Shown piece after piece: positions 34,508 through 46,082 of a DNA stretch of 64,000 bases; positions within the stretch are counted from its first letter, which is position 1, and every line of letters starts with the position of its first letter. Below the pieces are notes generated by a model. It saw nothing but the letters and a program-made list of their open reading frames with translations, was not told where the DNA came from and searched no databases. The DNA is from Toxorhynchites rutilus septentrionalis (Eukaryota; Arthropoda; Insecta; Diptera; Culicidae). The stretch spans positions 27,696,981 to 27,760,980 of the forward strand of contig NC_073744.1 of assembly GCF_029784135.1 (NCBI RefSeq). Reading direction: 5' to 3'. Made by a program: the position numbers and the translations under genes.

Positions 34508-35182
34508 TTCAAAATTGAAAAATATTATCAATGAAAAATTTAAAATAATCGGCAGATTTCCATGTCAATAATGCCGATAGTTTTGAATCGCCATTTCGGT
34601 TAATAACCTGGAAAATTTGTTTTGGCATACTATTTACCAAATCATGCAGAACGGATTTCTCGATATGTCTCCGGAATTGCAGCATACTAGGATCCCCCAA
34701 AGATTTTCAACGGGATTCAAGTCTGGAGAGCGAGCCGGCCAGTATGAATAGCGACATGTGATTTTTTGCGACGACACAAGCCTCCGCCAAAGTTTCTGGC
34801 CGAAAAATACTGTTCCTCCTTCCGTAAATCACGCCAGTACCCGTTGAGACCACCAGGACCATCCAAATTGAACTTTTTTTTCGTCATCGAAGATAACCTA
34901 ACAATGTTAAAAGTAAAAACAAATACCTAGAAGAATTATCCGTTATGGTATATAGCAGAATGTATTCTTGTGGATTCATTATTTGAGAGGCGAATGAACT
35001 GAAAAGTTTAAAGCCTCTCAAAGCCAAAAAGAAGAAGAAGAAGAAACATTCTCTCTTTGGGTTCATATGAGCTTTGGCAAAACATAGATGTCTTTCGATG
35101 TGAGATAGTGTAAGTTTATGAGACTTTAACCTTTTTTGTATCCTTGAGAATTCGCCAAATAATTAAGTACTACTTGATGGGA

Positions 35183-37659
35183 GTACAATTTGCTTTAGAA
35201 CACGGCACGATTTGGGTTAATAAACTGTGACGAATACATGAGAAGGTTCTTCAAATCAGCGAACCACATATAACAACGATTTTTGAATTAGGCATCAATG
35301 TTCTACCGCAAAAAAAACACTAATTCAATGACACGCCTATCAATTTCAGATGATATCTAATTTTCAGCAAACTCGACCCTGAAACCTGCGAACAATCAAT
35401 TCGATAAAGACCTGAACGTCACGCCTCTAACTAACCAATCGAAGAAAAGACAGAACGGACCCGATACAGTACGGTACTTTCTGAAACGACACAGTGGCTT
35501 GTGGCCTTGCAAGGTTGACCGACGCTAAGAATTTGCACAAAATTAAATCAATTGGAAACCATTAAGAACCGCTGCTGCCACCGTCGCATGCGTCGCCAAG
35601 AACCGCTAATTAAACGCTCAATAACCGATGCGCATCGGGGGTTCGTCACTTTCGTGTTGATTTGTTGAAATTGCTTTGTACGAAAACAAAAAAAAAGAAC
35701 AGCAGCCGCGTTCATCGACACAATTTTTTTGCAGAAGAAAAAAAATAAACAACGGTTCTGTTACAGTTCGATTTGACATATGAATGAACGCGCGAACGCC
35801 CGCGCTCGCTCCGGCTTCTGTATTTCAGACAAATTATTCAACTTTTTTTTTCTCCAGTTGGATAACTACTCGTAACAAACGTTTCGATACGCTTCGCACA
35901 TCCCCACGGCTACGCTTCGAATGTTTAACACCGAAAGTAACAGCTAGCGTCTTAATTATTCTACTTCGCATACGCATCGATTGTTGTCGGGTAGAATTAC
36001 AATGTGAATCAATTGACTCACGTGATGGACTTCCCTGTGTAAAAAATGCGGCCCTCTTACCAAGTCAATGTCGTTGGAAATCTACCCGTCCGTAATGTAG
36101 CGTCAAATTTAAGGACTGTCAGTGGCAACATATAGAGTTTGTGACGTACGAATGACCTTGACATAACGATTGATTAATTTCATGCTTCGCGGGAAGCACA
36201 AAAATTGTGAAAGCTCAAACAATAGCATCCAAGCCTTGAAATGTATTGTATTTCGCCCATTCACCAGCATATCGGCATCGTTTACTTACAACCAAAAGCA
36301 ACAATAGATTTCGCACTGTCATTTTCACAGTTCTATCCAGCAACACTCATATGGCAACTCGAAGAGATATCCTACGATGGCGTACGCGAATTCAACTACA
36401 CGCTTTCAACTCTGCCACTATATTCACGACAGGGACTATCACTATCACTGTCTGGCCCTTTGCGGTCACCAGTTTTAATTTTATCTAAATTAATAATTTG
36501 TAATTTACGTTGCGTTGGTGTTGGTTTAACTTTTCCACTGTATCATCCAAAACCACTCGAAACTCTAGAGAAAACTTTATCGCCAAAAGACACAGTTTGA
36601 CACAGACAAGTCTGCCGGTGTCGGTATACGGCGGCCCCCGGGAAAACCGCGGTCTACTCGCGTCCTGATCGCGCCACAATCGAAGAACCGAAGCGTGCAG
36701 CGTGCGTGCTCAAAAGTATGCTGAAGACTACTGAATGAAGCCTGCGGTGGGCTTCCACAGCGCGCCTCCAAGCATCGAACTCAAGAGAATAAGCGACGAC
36801 CTGCCGAAATCTCTCGGCGGACGGCGTTTTCTTTCTCTTGATTGGGTATATTTTATTTTCGTTTGCTGTTGGTGTTATTGTTGCTGTTGTTGTCGTTGTT
36901 GGCGTCGTTTGGGTGGATTTTTCAGCGCTGCTACCCACCGACGGAGGGGAAAACAGAGCGGACAACCTCTAAAGTGCGCGTTCTTAGTCTAATAGTCTAA
37001 ACCCTGCTTTCCAATTGTCGTAGGACATCTGGCGAAGGTCAACTTGGTGTCGCTCGAGCGTGGCTGCGGTGGAATGATTTTTACATGCTGTGCCACCAAC
37101 GGCACTCGGCTCGACTGATTGGGTGTGAATTATTGATGAACCACGATTTGGGGTAATCCGTCGGAAAAGGTTGATGTATACTACAGCCCCAACGTTGTGA
37201 ATTGCAGTGTGGCGGCACTAAAGTTTGAGGCTTGCGGAAACAACAATGTCAGATATGTGACTTTTTCCACGCTCTAGGTCAACGTGATTCTTCAAATGGT
37301 TGGCTCTCATATTATCACATATTATCACGTTGTCTTCCTTTCAGTTCCTTTCAATTAGGCTTTCAAATTAAATATCTCTACAAAAAGCGGGGGTCTGTTT
37401 AGCGGTGCGTCACTCCAGTCATGATGCCGCAAAATAAGAACTCTGGATTTGCTTTCACATCACGGTGAACGCATATCTAATATTTACATCTCATGAGATG
37501 CTTAACATGTAACAAAAAGATAAAATCTATGACTAAAATCCTTCGAGATATACTGTATGTAACATAGGTAAAGCATTCAATCGTTGAAATTGTTTGACTA
37601 AAATTATTGGATATTTTAAATTCTATGTTGAATAAAAGTTTATAACCGATTCCTCCTGT
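35183..37659. other. Lower-repeat DNA, possible regulatory or 5' exon region; no gene supported
   Basis: Less AT-rich than the flanking repeats, especially 36590-37150, with no element ends. A minus-strand frame at 36965-36657 is Thr-rich because it crosses GTTGTTG-type low complexity and is not credible as a gene. It could hold untranslated exons or regulatory DNA of a gene outside the recognised models. Confidence 0.3.
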
Positions 37660-38170
37660 GAAGGTATTGGTTCAACCTTATATGAGTTAATCCACCTTCG
37701 GTTACACTGATAGACTCTCACCCCATCAGTTTTTGAAATTGGCTTCCAGGATGTTGATATTGAGATCATTATCCCCACGATCTACCTCACGAAAATCCCA
37801 GACTATCACATTTCCTCCTCCTCGCTTCTTGGATGTGGCGTTCCTGAAGCTCCTCACTTTGTCACTTTTTTGGATTTGTTTTCCTTGCTGATGAATGGGC
37901 GCTTTCGAGCAACTTCGCTAATCATTCCCTGTGCGACGAGACGGCGACGGACAGTTCTCCGGAAACTGATACACTGCATTTCACAACTATAGAACCACTC
38001 ATTTTTTCTGAGTTTCCAGAGATATGCAAGAAGTTGGTTAAATTGAAGTATATAGTGTAGGATGTAATAACTATCTTCATCTATAAGATTGGCCATTTGA
38101 ACTTTATTGTTGTGTTCGGGCGCGAAACATTAAAAAAATAAAATTCCCGTGTTTCATAACTATAGAACCA
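37660..38170 (-). pseudogene. Tc1-like deletion derivative
   Basis: The minus strand joins an N-terminal linker (CISFRRTVRRRLVAQGMISE, then RKRPFISKENKSKK) to a RGGGNVIVWDF block that corresponds to the GGGSVMVWGCF region of Tc1 transposases, with the first catalytic Asp region deleted. CATAACTATAGAACCA at 38156 recurs directly as CACAACTATAGAACCA at 37981. Confidence 0.55.
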
Positions 38171-38837
38171 GATGTAAAAACTCTCCTTCCTTCACTAAAT
38201 TAATGTCGATTTCACATGAATTACAATAAGTTTCTAATTCGTGGGTCATCTTCAGTTCTCAATCAGTTCTAATAATCCATTGGGGGTGGTTTCGACCAAG
38301 CTGGGCCATGTTGTAGTGTGTATCTAGTTCTACGCAGAGGATACTGCTCGTTTAAGATCGTCAATTCACTCATACTGCTTGCTAGCTGCTTCTACTATTC
38401 GTACGATCATTACTCATAAGTTTTTGATAGGGTTTTGATCTGTTAAACAAGCTTACCAGTCCAAAATGTGAAGCCTTTATTAATTAAACCAATTCCAGAT
38501 TTTATGAATTGATACAAATTACCCAATTAACACGGTGTTTCGATTCGATAATCCGGAGGGAACAAAAAATCACCATTCTGGATAAATTTTAATGATCCTG
38601 TAAAGTTCATTAGTGGTTGACTCTACTCTGATATGAAGCGCTTGTATTGCTGCAAAACCATTTTTTCCAATAGTTTGTATATAATTACTTCAATTTAGTA
38701 TTTCATAAACCAGTTGTAGATAGTTCGAGAAGCAAAAAAAAATAGTTTTCGAAACATACATTGTAAATTTTTTTTTTCATCGAAAGTCATCGAGCATCCC
38801 TCGTACAGTTATAGGCATAAAAAGGCATAAGGCATAA
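38171..38837. other. Intergenic DNA, nothing recognised
   Basis: No supported gene or element ends. Confidence 0.4.
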
Positions 38838-39105
38838 GATTTTGTTCACTTCCTTACATGACTCCTTTAGAGTGTGCAAATAGATGATGACAAAAAATAA
38901 AAGCCCACCCCCAAAAAATAATATTAAAATCATTTCAAAACCTTAGAGTAACCCTTCGTTTCCACATGTTATGAGAGCTAGGGCTGTGCGATATTATGTA
39001 CAACCTTCCAGTGATTCAGTTGACTTGACATAAACAAAGTGCTGTTTACGTTGGCACATGGAAGTCGATTGTTGTTGTCCACACAAAGAGTTTTCAACAA
39101 AATCA

Positions 39106-40090
39106 AAATGGGTGGAAGGAAAATCAGCATGCAAGTCCGGAATCTTGTTGTTCAGAATCATTTACAGCAGAGTTCAAAGCGGAAGATTGCAGAGAAGTTC
39201 GGAATAAGTCCGGGAGCAGTCCGTAAAATTGTGCACAAGCACAAAGGTTACGGTTAGCTTGCTGACAGATCCGGGAGAGGCCGTCGTCGGAAAACCGGAC
39301 GGCCGGTTCAGCGAATTTTCCAGGAAGTGAAGAAATTTCCAATAGTATCAGTCAAAGCCATTCAGGAAAACCTCTCGTTGGCGGTATCGGCCAGAACGGT
39401 ACGTTGCAGACTAGCTGAGCATGGACTCAAGAGCAGATTCACAAGAAAAAAATCCGTGTATCAGAAAGAAAAAAAAACTGAAACGGTTGAAATTTGCCCG
39501 GAAACATGTTAACAAACCCAACGACTTTTGGACTGACGAATCAAAACTTGAGCTTTTCAACGAGAAGCTGCGCGAAAGAGTGTGGCAGAAGTATGATGGA
39601 AGATTGCAAGAACGTCATTTGCAGGCTACAGATAAGCATGGATGAGTCAATATAATGGTGTGGGGATGCTTTTCCGGAAAATCTGTTACGAATTTACGGA
39701 AAAATGGCAGCAAATGTGTACATTGACATCCTTGAGGACAACCTGAAAGAATCGATCTGAAAAACTGGCCAACGAAACAGCTTCGTTTTCCAACAGGACA
39801 ACGACCCGAAGCATACTCCTAAGAAGACCAAAGCCTATTTCTGTTCTAGAAAAATAAAACCCCTTGAATGGCCACCACAAAGTCCTGATCTCAACCCGAT
39901 TGAGAACCTGTGGGCCATTCTGAACAACAAAGTGATGAAAGAAGGTGCCGCTAACAAGGACACTTATTTCACGGTTCTCCAGAAGCCGTGGAACGAAATC
40001 GACACTCAGTACCTACAGAACCTGGTCGATAGTGTGCACAAACGTCTTCAACAGTTCATTCAAACTTCGGGAGGCCACACTAAATATTGA
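39106..40090 (+). pseudogene. Tc1-like transposase, several frameshifts and stops
   Basis: Starts MGGRKISMQVRNLVVQNHLQ with a helix-turn-helix (KRKIAEKFGISPGAVRKIVH). A stop after HKGYG follows. It continues as SGRGRRRKTGRPVQ and FPIVSVKAIQENLSLAVSAR. After a shift come NKPNDFWTDESKLELFN (first catalytic Asp kept), NIMVWGCFSGKS, a VFQQDNDPKHT block near 39787-39818 (second Asp kept) and PQSPDLNPIENLWAIL near 39880-39920 (Glu kept). The catalytic triad codons survive although the frame is broken at several places, so this copy is younger than the other Tc1 remnants. Confidence 0.88.
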
Positions 40091-40097
40091 TACTTCT

Positions 40098-40268
40098 AAC
40101 TTTTGCGGAGGCGATCTGGCGTAGTGGTAACATCCATGCCTCTCACGCTAAAGGTCACGAGTTCAATTCTCACTCCCGACATTCTTCCAAAAATGGAAGT
40201 AAAAGTGACGAACCAGCCAAATGAGTTGAAAGTCACTATAACACAGATAAAAAAACTTCTAACTATTT
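40098..40268 (+). mobile_element. tRNA-derived SINE (copy 2) inserted in the Tc1 element
   Basis: The body at about 40108-40252 begins GGAGGCGATCTGGCGTAGTG. It has the same A and B boxes as copy 1 and ends in CAGAT plus A. The target duplication ACTTCTAACT-TTTG (about 40092-40106) recurs after the tail as ACTTCTAACTATTTTG (40256-40271). The insertion lies just downstream of the Tc1 transposase. Confidence 0.85.
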
Positions 40269-40740
40269 TGTTTTTATTGTGTCTTTTATACTTGTTTTCT
40301 ATTTTTATTTTGCGTGCCATTGAAATAAAATGTTTGGTTTAAGTTTTATGAATTGAATCCAGCTAAATATGAAGGAAATGCAATGAAAAAAGTTGTTTTT
40401 ATAACGAAGACTCGTGAAATTGCTATTTTTACTTTTTACTTAATTTTTACTTAACAACATTGTTTTTTATTTAAACAAAATTGAGAAAATCGTTATCTAA
40501 TGTTGTTTTTAAAACAAAGCAAACAACACTTTGTTCATATCGCTTCAATATCGATTACCAACAATACCGCACAGCCCTAAGTGTCATAACTTGAAGAAAC
40601 GAAGGGTTCCTCATGGGTTTTGAATGATCCTAATATTATTTTTTGGGAGTGGGCTTTTATTTTTGTCGACGCATATTTGCACACATTAAAGAAGTTATGT
40701 AAGGGAGTAAGAAGTCATGTAAGGAAGTAAACAAAATCTA

Positions 40741-42099
40741 ACAAAAATGGCAAAACTTATTAATTACTTCAAAGAGTAATAGTTAACAACCAATTCTATA
40801 ACATTACGTTAGTAATGTAACAGTAAATGAATTTAATTGAAGCACAAAAACAAAGCCAATCCAGGATTATCTCAATGTGTTTGCTTTTTTAGAGTGTGAA
40901 AATCGTCCATTTTTTGACAGGTTTCACGCCTTCAGTTACCTTTTCAGCCAATACCAGGCTAACGATTGATTTTCTCGCTCCGTCATCGCGCTGCCACCTG
41001 TGACAAGTCACCTGTTGGGTTTTCGTTGTTGGTTTGAGATTCACTCCACCCACGGTATTTATTAAAATTATTGTTGAAAAAGAAGAGAAAACACTACAGC
41101 AAAATTTAAAAACAGCTAGATAGGGTCCTTCGCATAAAATTTAAAAAAAATATCTTTATTATTCCAATAAATAAAAACCTAATAAAAATAAAATGACAGA
41201 TTAAAAAAAACATATAGATATCTAGGTTTAAAGGACGGCACATAGTCATACACAACACGAATCAAGGTTTGTAAACAGCACAATCAACATTACACGACAC
41301 ATTAAAAACATCGCACAGGTTGGCACGACTGAGGGCGGTAAAAGGAACCCGAACGAGTAGATTTTGGCGGGTCGAGAGAGTTCCGGTGGGATCGATTCGG
41401 AACTTACGAGAGCGACCGCACAAAGACCAGACGCATTCTAGAGAAATACAAATCCAAAAGTTATTTTATGGAACGAAATTCCCCACGATCAAGTCCCTTC
41501 ACAAATTGGGAGTCGCAAGCCGTCCAACTAATCAACACCAAGTTGTGTGGCGGTTTCGTGCTGAGATTCATCGAAATCATCAGATGTTTGTTCCTGGTGA
41601 GACGTGGTGGATCATCGATCGAGCCGAGAACCAGAGCTGAGATCCCGAGGAAGAGAACGCCTGAAGACAACGCAGTGACGAACCGGATCTAAATCTCCGC
41701 CGGAGAGACGAGCCAACGCGAGCAACCAAGGAAGGATCAACGGCGGGCCCTGACACTGACCCACGACACTTGTGAGTACCCTGTAAAGAGTGAGGAGCTA
41801 GGGAAATAGGGCAGGTGAGAATTTTTAAATAAAAGTCCGTCTTGATAGGAAACCTAAGAACGTGGTGTTTTCCCTTTTCATAACCTGGCGAGACCATAGA
41901 CGACCCTGGGAGGTTATAAGAGAGTCCATGCGGACAGCTAGGGCCAAACAGGTTGAGTTTCACACCACAACGCATTCTCCAAAACCAATCACTGCGATTC
42001 GACATTCCTTTATACGCGCTGAAAAAATCTTCTTTCGTTAATTACGTGCCATCGCCATCCATCACCTAGGTGTCGTTAATTGACAGGCGCTGCCTGCCA
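40741..42099. other. Unassigned region with possible LTR remnant
   Basis: 41320-41960 is GC-richer, with AATAAAAG near 41829 and CCTGGCGAGACC near 41883, which could be the end of an LTR plus leader, but no partner LTR was found. GTGAGTACC near 41772 is a donor-like site. CCAG|GTGAGC at 42100/42101 is a strong donor that could end a 5' untranslated exon of the transporter gene that follows. Confidence 0.25.
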
Positions 42100-42611
42100 G
42101 GTGAGCCCACTTTGCCTGGGCGTTACCATGGCTCATAGAACAATCGATGATTCCACGCCCCATATGATTAAATAGTTTAGTCAATCGATGGTTTAAAAAA
42201 AACAGAATAAACGAGCGCTGTTTTTGGGTGCTGTTGTGGAAGATTCTAAATTGATGAAATGACGTAGCGTTTTTCACCTGTCAATTAGTCTTTTTTTTTG
42301 GTGCATGGCTCGTGTTTCGTTATCTTGCCCCCGGGGGATGGAATCGAGCAATATGAAGTCATCCGATGTGGCACTTTTTGTGAGTGAATCGGGGGCATAC
42401 GCGCATAACAAACGCGCGGTTTCACGCTCAAGGTTGACATCGTCCGGAGAAAATTTATTATATTGCTGCGCGTTGCGAAATTGAGATTCACCTTGTCAGG
42501 TTCTATTACTTCATCCCCCGCGAATCGAATAAAAAACCAAACTTGCTGCTGCTCACGTAGTCCGGCGAGACATATTAATTGCTCGACATCCGTTTCCCGT
42601 TTTGCTTTCAG

Positions 42612-42659
42612 GTGGTCTAAAATGGAAACAGCAACAACAAACGAACAACGGTGTAAGAC
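42612..42659 (+). promoter_or_regulatory. Candidate 5' leader with overlapping uORF
   Basis: TTTTGCTTTCAG ends at 42611 and is a good acceptor, so a leader exon probably starts at 42612. Within it ATG at 42622-42624 in strong context (AAAATGG) opens a 13-codon frame ending in TGA at 42661-42663. That stop overlaps the main ATG (42660-42662) as ATGA. This arrangement would let terminating ribosomes reinitiate or would limit main-frame translation. Confidence 0.5.
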
Positions 42660-45585
42660 ATGATTGATAACATCATGACGCGTGACAGCGAAATACCGGC
42701 CATATTCAACCCCAAACGTGTTCGAGCCCCCTCCGTCGTAGTAACAGGTAATTGATTGGCGATTTTGTTTGCTGGCCTTTTTTAAAAATGTATGTCTCTG
42801 TTGGTACAGGAGATTCGCCAAATGGCCCCTTCGGTGGGTTCACCAACAATGTGCCACAGATCATGCACTCGGACTCGGTGACATCGAGTCAGCACGACGG
42901 ACAGGACAGCCTGATTGGGGTGACTGTCACCGGAACGGGGGGCTGTGATACACCAACGTCCGGTACGGCTCAGTTGGGGACGACCCTGCCGAATAACACC
43001 AACGCCTCCGGAACGCCGGTACCGGTCACCTCCCGGCTGAAAGGATGCCGTGATTCTTGCTGTTCGGAGCTGGCCCAAAAAGTTGTATTTGCTTCAGATG
43101 ATGGGAGTGTGATGTCAACTTAAATGGATTCTTTTATTTTCAGATGTACTTTGGAGTATGTGTCACGATTTTGGTGACGGCCTCCTGGGTCGGAGCGACC
43201 CACTGTATCAAATTTCTATACCTGCAGAGGAATGCATACGCCTCCACACTACCACCACACCTGACGGCCCTGATTACCGACAACGAGAGTCCGATCACCC
43301 CGGACACCAACACATCCGTCATGATTGTGCACGGGTTCGGCCCAACGACCTCCTTTATGCCATCCACCACCAAACCGATCGTGACGTCGGATCACGGCGG
43401 TCCACCCCTATCTACCCACATCTTCAATGCGCCCTTCTTCGCTTCTTGGTTCTGCACGAACTTTGCCATCCTGTTCTTCCCCATCTACATCCTGGGTCGG
43501 GTTGCGATTAAACGGTGTGATGGAACCAGCGAGGTGCTGGGAGAAATTCTGCGGGGTTTCCGGGACCGAGGCTTCACCATAGGGCGGTTCCTGAACCGCT
43601 GTCTGTCCTTCTGTATGCTGTGGCTGCTGACGACGTATCTGTACGCGCTGTCGCTGAAGGCCCTGCTGGCTACCGACGTGATGGCACTGTTCGCGACCAA
43701 CGTGGCGTGCGTCTATCTGCTGGCCTGGGTTATACTGCAGGAGCAGTTCGTGGGAGTGAGGGTAAGTGTTCTGATGGCTTCCCGTTGAAGAACGCACAAG
43801 TCTAACGGTAATGAACTTATAGATCGTGGCCGTCATCTTATGTGACACGGGAATCGCCCTGCTGGCCTACATGGATGGTATTACGGGTAGCCCAACGCTG
43901 GGCGGAGTGGTTCTAGCTGCACTGGCTGCCGCCGGGTATGCAGTTTTCAAGGTATCACATTCCATGGCTGCTTCCGGTCATTCATAGTTGACGGGTTGTT
44001 ATATTTCTTCTCTGCTGCCCAGGTGATGTTCCGCAAGGTAATGGGCGATCCACCGGTGGGGCAAATTGCGTTCACCTTCTCCATTATCGGTTTTTTGAAT
44101 GCCGCCATCCTGTGGCCCGTTTGTATCGCGCTATACTTCACCGGGGCGGAGATGATGCCGTGGGAAACATTACCGTGGATAGTGTTGCTGATGGCCAGCA
44201 TTCTATTGCTAGGTGAGCAGATGGTGACCCTAATCGATGTCCGCCTGTGTCATAATGTTTTTATTTCTTCTTTTCCCTCTTATCTATTTACAGTTTTCCA
44301 CATTTTAACGCAGTTTAGCAGCGCAGTTACGTACAATATGTTTGTCACATTAGGTTTAATAACGGCTGTTCCAGTGTCGGCAGGTAACTGATTTTGCGGG
44401 AGTATGCTAGCTTTAACCCGTTTATTTACATCCAACCGAAGCACCCATTCCGAATCGTGTCATGTGTCAATTCTTCCAGTGGTTCGAAATATGTGCTTCA
44501 TCCGTGATTGGACAGCGCGAATTGATTGCTTTTCCTACCTCCTTAATTTTCTTCCACCCTTGTTTAGCCCTAGACATTGTGTTATACGGAGCGCACTTTG
44601 CCGGAATGAAGCTGGCGGGTATTATATTAATAGCCGTTGGCTTCTTCCTGGTCATGTTCCCCGACAACTGGCCAGACTATATCACCCGGCTGCTCAGGTA
44701 AGCCCATTGTGAACGTTCTAACGTTGTCCGTCTGGGAAAATGTATGTACATAAATATAGATGTCTACCCGGAGGCAACGATCCTAAGTTATAACCTTATT
44801 TTTGCCGAAAAGAAAATATGCTGTCCGTTGTCTCCAAATGAAATTACGGCAGGAAGAGACGAAATTTTAGATCCCATTGCTTTCGTTTTTGTTAGATTAC
44901 ACTGTGAAAATTTTATGCGTTGTTATTAGCGGTTATCTTCTTGCAATCTTGTTCAAAAACTTCTACTATATCAGCGCTTTATAGTTTTTTTTGTTTCTAC
45001 AACCAACATCAAATATCAATTCATAGCATCGGAATGAATGATTAGTCCCTCTACACGGTGTTGCTTTTGAACTTTTTTTTACATCCATTCAAAAAAAATC
45101 ATAGTTCCGTTAAATCAAGCATTCAGTTATAATCATGTAAAAAACATTCTGAACGGAAACGATTTTTGTATGCTTTGAAATATTTTTTTTCTCTCCAATC
45201 GCTTGAAGTTTATCTCTTTTTGTTTGCATCCAAAAACACCAAAAACGAACGCAACCAAAAACCAATGTAATCGATTACCCACTAAAACGCGCTCAATTGT
45301 GTTTTATGTTCCCAAAAACTTACAGAAAAACTGGTCGTGCATTACTAAGAAACCAATGTTGTTGCGATTCCGCTGATAATGATTACGAAAATTCGGTAGG
45401 AAACAAACTAACAAACAAAATATGTATACAATTATGATTCCCCTCCCCCCCACGTCTACTACTGTACTCTTCTTCGTACCAGCCTCTTTTAGTTCAATAT
45501 CTAACCACACTCTGTCTGTCTCTGTTTCTCTCTCTGTGTATGGATTTGATTTGTTATCCACTGCAGGCAAGGCGAAGAAGTTTGA
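42660..45585 (+). CDS. SLC35F4-like: SLC35F3/F4-like solute transporter, eight coding exons
   Basis: Exons: 42660-42747, 42810-43081, 43144-43761, 43823-43951, 44023-44212, 44294-44383, 44568-44697 and, less certainly, 45567-45585. Joined length is 1,536 nt, giving about 511 residues. Junction phases all agree; donors are GTAATT, a weak GTTGTA, GTAAGT, GTATCA, GTGAGC, GTAACT and GTAAGC. An in-frame TAA precedes the ATG. The product is a ten-helix multi-pass membrane protein of the drug/metabolite transporter superfamily. Recognisable blocks are TASWVGATHCIKFLY, ASWFCTNFAILFFPIYILG, MLWLLTTYLYALSLKAL, ATDVMALFATNVACVYLLAW, VFHILTQFSSAVTYNMF and IILIAVGFFLVMFPDNWPDY. Vertebrate SLC35F3 is linked to thiamine transport; substrate here is unknown. 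An N-terminal Ser/Thr/Gly-rich tail (about 120 aa) and a Thr/Pro-rich loop of some 60 residues between helices 1 and 2 are extra relative to the human relatives as I recall them. Confidence 0.88.
45567..45585 (+). CDS. Candidate terminal coding exon of the SLC35F-like gene
   Basis: A pyrimidine-rich tract (about 45500-45540) precedes ACTGCAG|GCAAGG. Joined in phase 2 to the exon ending at 44697 it adds R-QGEEV and a TGA. Alternatively the 44697 donor could be spliced to 61899. The two options predict different C-termini, so this exon is less certain than the other seven. Confidence 0.4.
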
Positions 45586-46005
45586 GAGATAGAATCAACA
45601 AAAAAATAGTGTAGATCTTGTCGTTTAGTCTGTCTTCACACTATCAAATTCGGACACGTCTCATCGTAGTCATCAGAACAGATTAGTGGTAATTGTAGAG
45701 GGCAATAGCAGCTGAGTTAGACCGTAATTGAAATCACCCTTCCAATTTTCCTTGACTATTGCTTCTTACGTTAGTATTTTTCGAATATTTGTTATGATTT
45801 TGTTTCCACTGCGAATTCGGTTAAATAAAAATCTCCCGAAATCACATTCACATTCGCCACAGAAGTTCGAATCATTGCCAAAGTAGAAACAACTGCTAGG
45901 AAGCACCACATTTATGGGTATTTTTGTAGTTCCGTACCGTACATCGATCTTGAATGATAATCCGAATAACTGTTTCACTAAGGATTCGAACATATTCCTT
46001 CAGTA
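45586..46005. other. Possible 3' UTR of the transporter gene
   Basis: Unremarkable AT-rich sequence following the candidate stop. No element ends until the mariner repeat at 46006. A clear AATAAA close behind the stop was not seen. Confidence 0.3.
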
Positions 46006-46082
46006 AGGCTTGTTCGCGACAATATCTGGACACCTCAATTTTGGAATAAAACAAATTTGCTAGAAGTTTCATCCAAGAAACA

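Larger units (their letters stand above)
31183..35182 (-). mobile_element. Tc1-like element (copy B), split by nested insertions
   Basis: Same family as 2572-3991. Matching pieces lie at 31183-31305, 33960-34047 and 34508-35182. The last piece includes the transposase block on the minus strand near 34770-34900 (GYWRDLRKEE region and the TDEKKFNLDG region). Between the pieces lie a CAGGG-ended transposon (31394-33244), a TA-flanked MITE (33323-33880) and another repeat (34048-34507). The right terminal repeat was not found, so copy B is also truncated. Confidence 0.75.
38838..40740 (+). mobile_element. Tc1-like element with inverted arms of about 160 bp, carrying a SINE
   Basis: The arms at 38838-38997 and about 40560-40740 are imperfect inverses. 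They share TGTGCAAATA, ACAAAAA-TAAAAGCCCAC, CCCAAAAAATAATATTA, AACCCTTCGTTTC and AGGGCTGTGCG. The inside contains a broken Tc1 transposase (39106-40090) and, after it, a SINE. Whether the arms belong to the Tc1 itself or to an older host element is not settled. Confidence 0.7.

Noticed and set aside
36654..36965. Thr-rich minus-strand frame
   Set aside because: The TTTTT-type stretch comes from GTTGTTG low complexity; no splice or domain support.
37741..37775. TGAGATCATT near 37752 considered as a bantam-like microRNA seed
   Set aside because: The match stops after ten bases and no hairpin is evident around it.
42285..42821. 178-codon minus-strand open frame
   Set aside because: It overlaps the start of the well-supported plus-strand transporter gene and has no recognisable domain; it is an antisense shadow.
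43408..43848. 146-codon minus-strand frame opposite transporter exon 3
   Set aside because: Gln/His-rich composition arises from the complement of the membrane-helix codons; no independent evidence.
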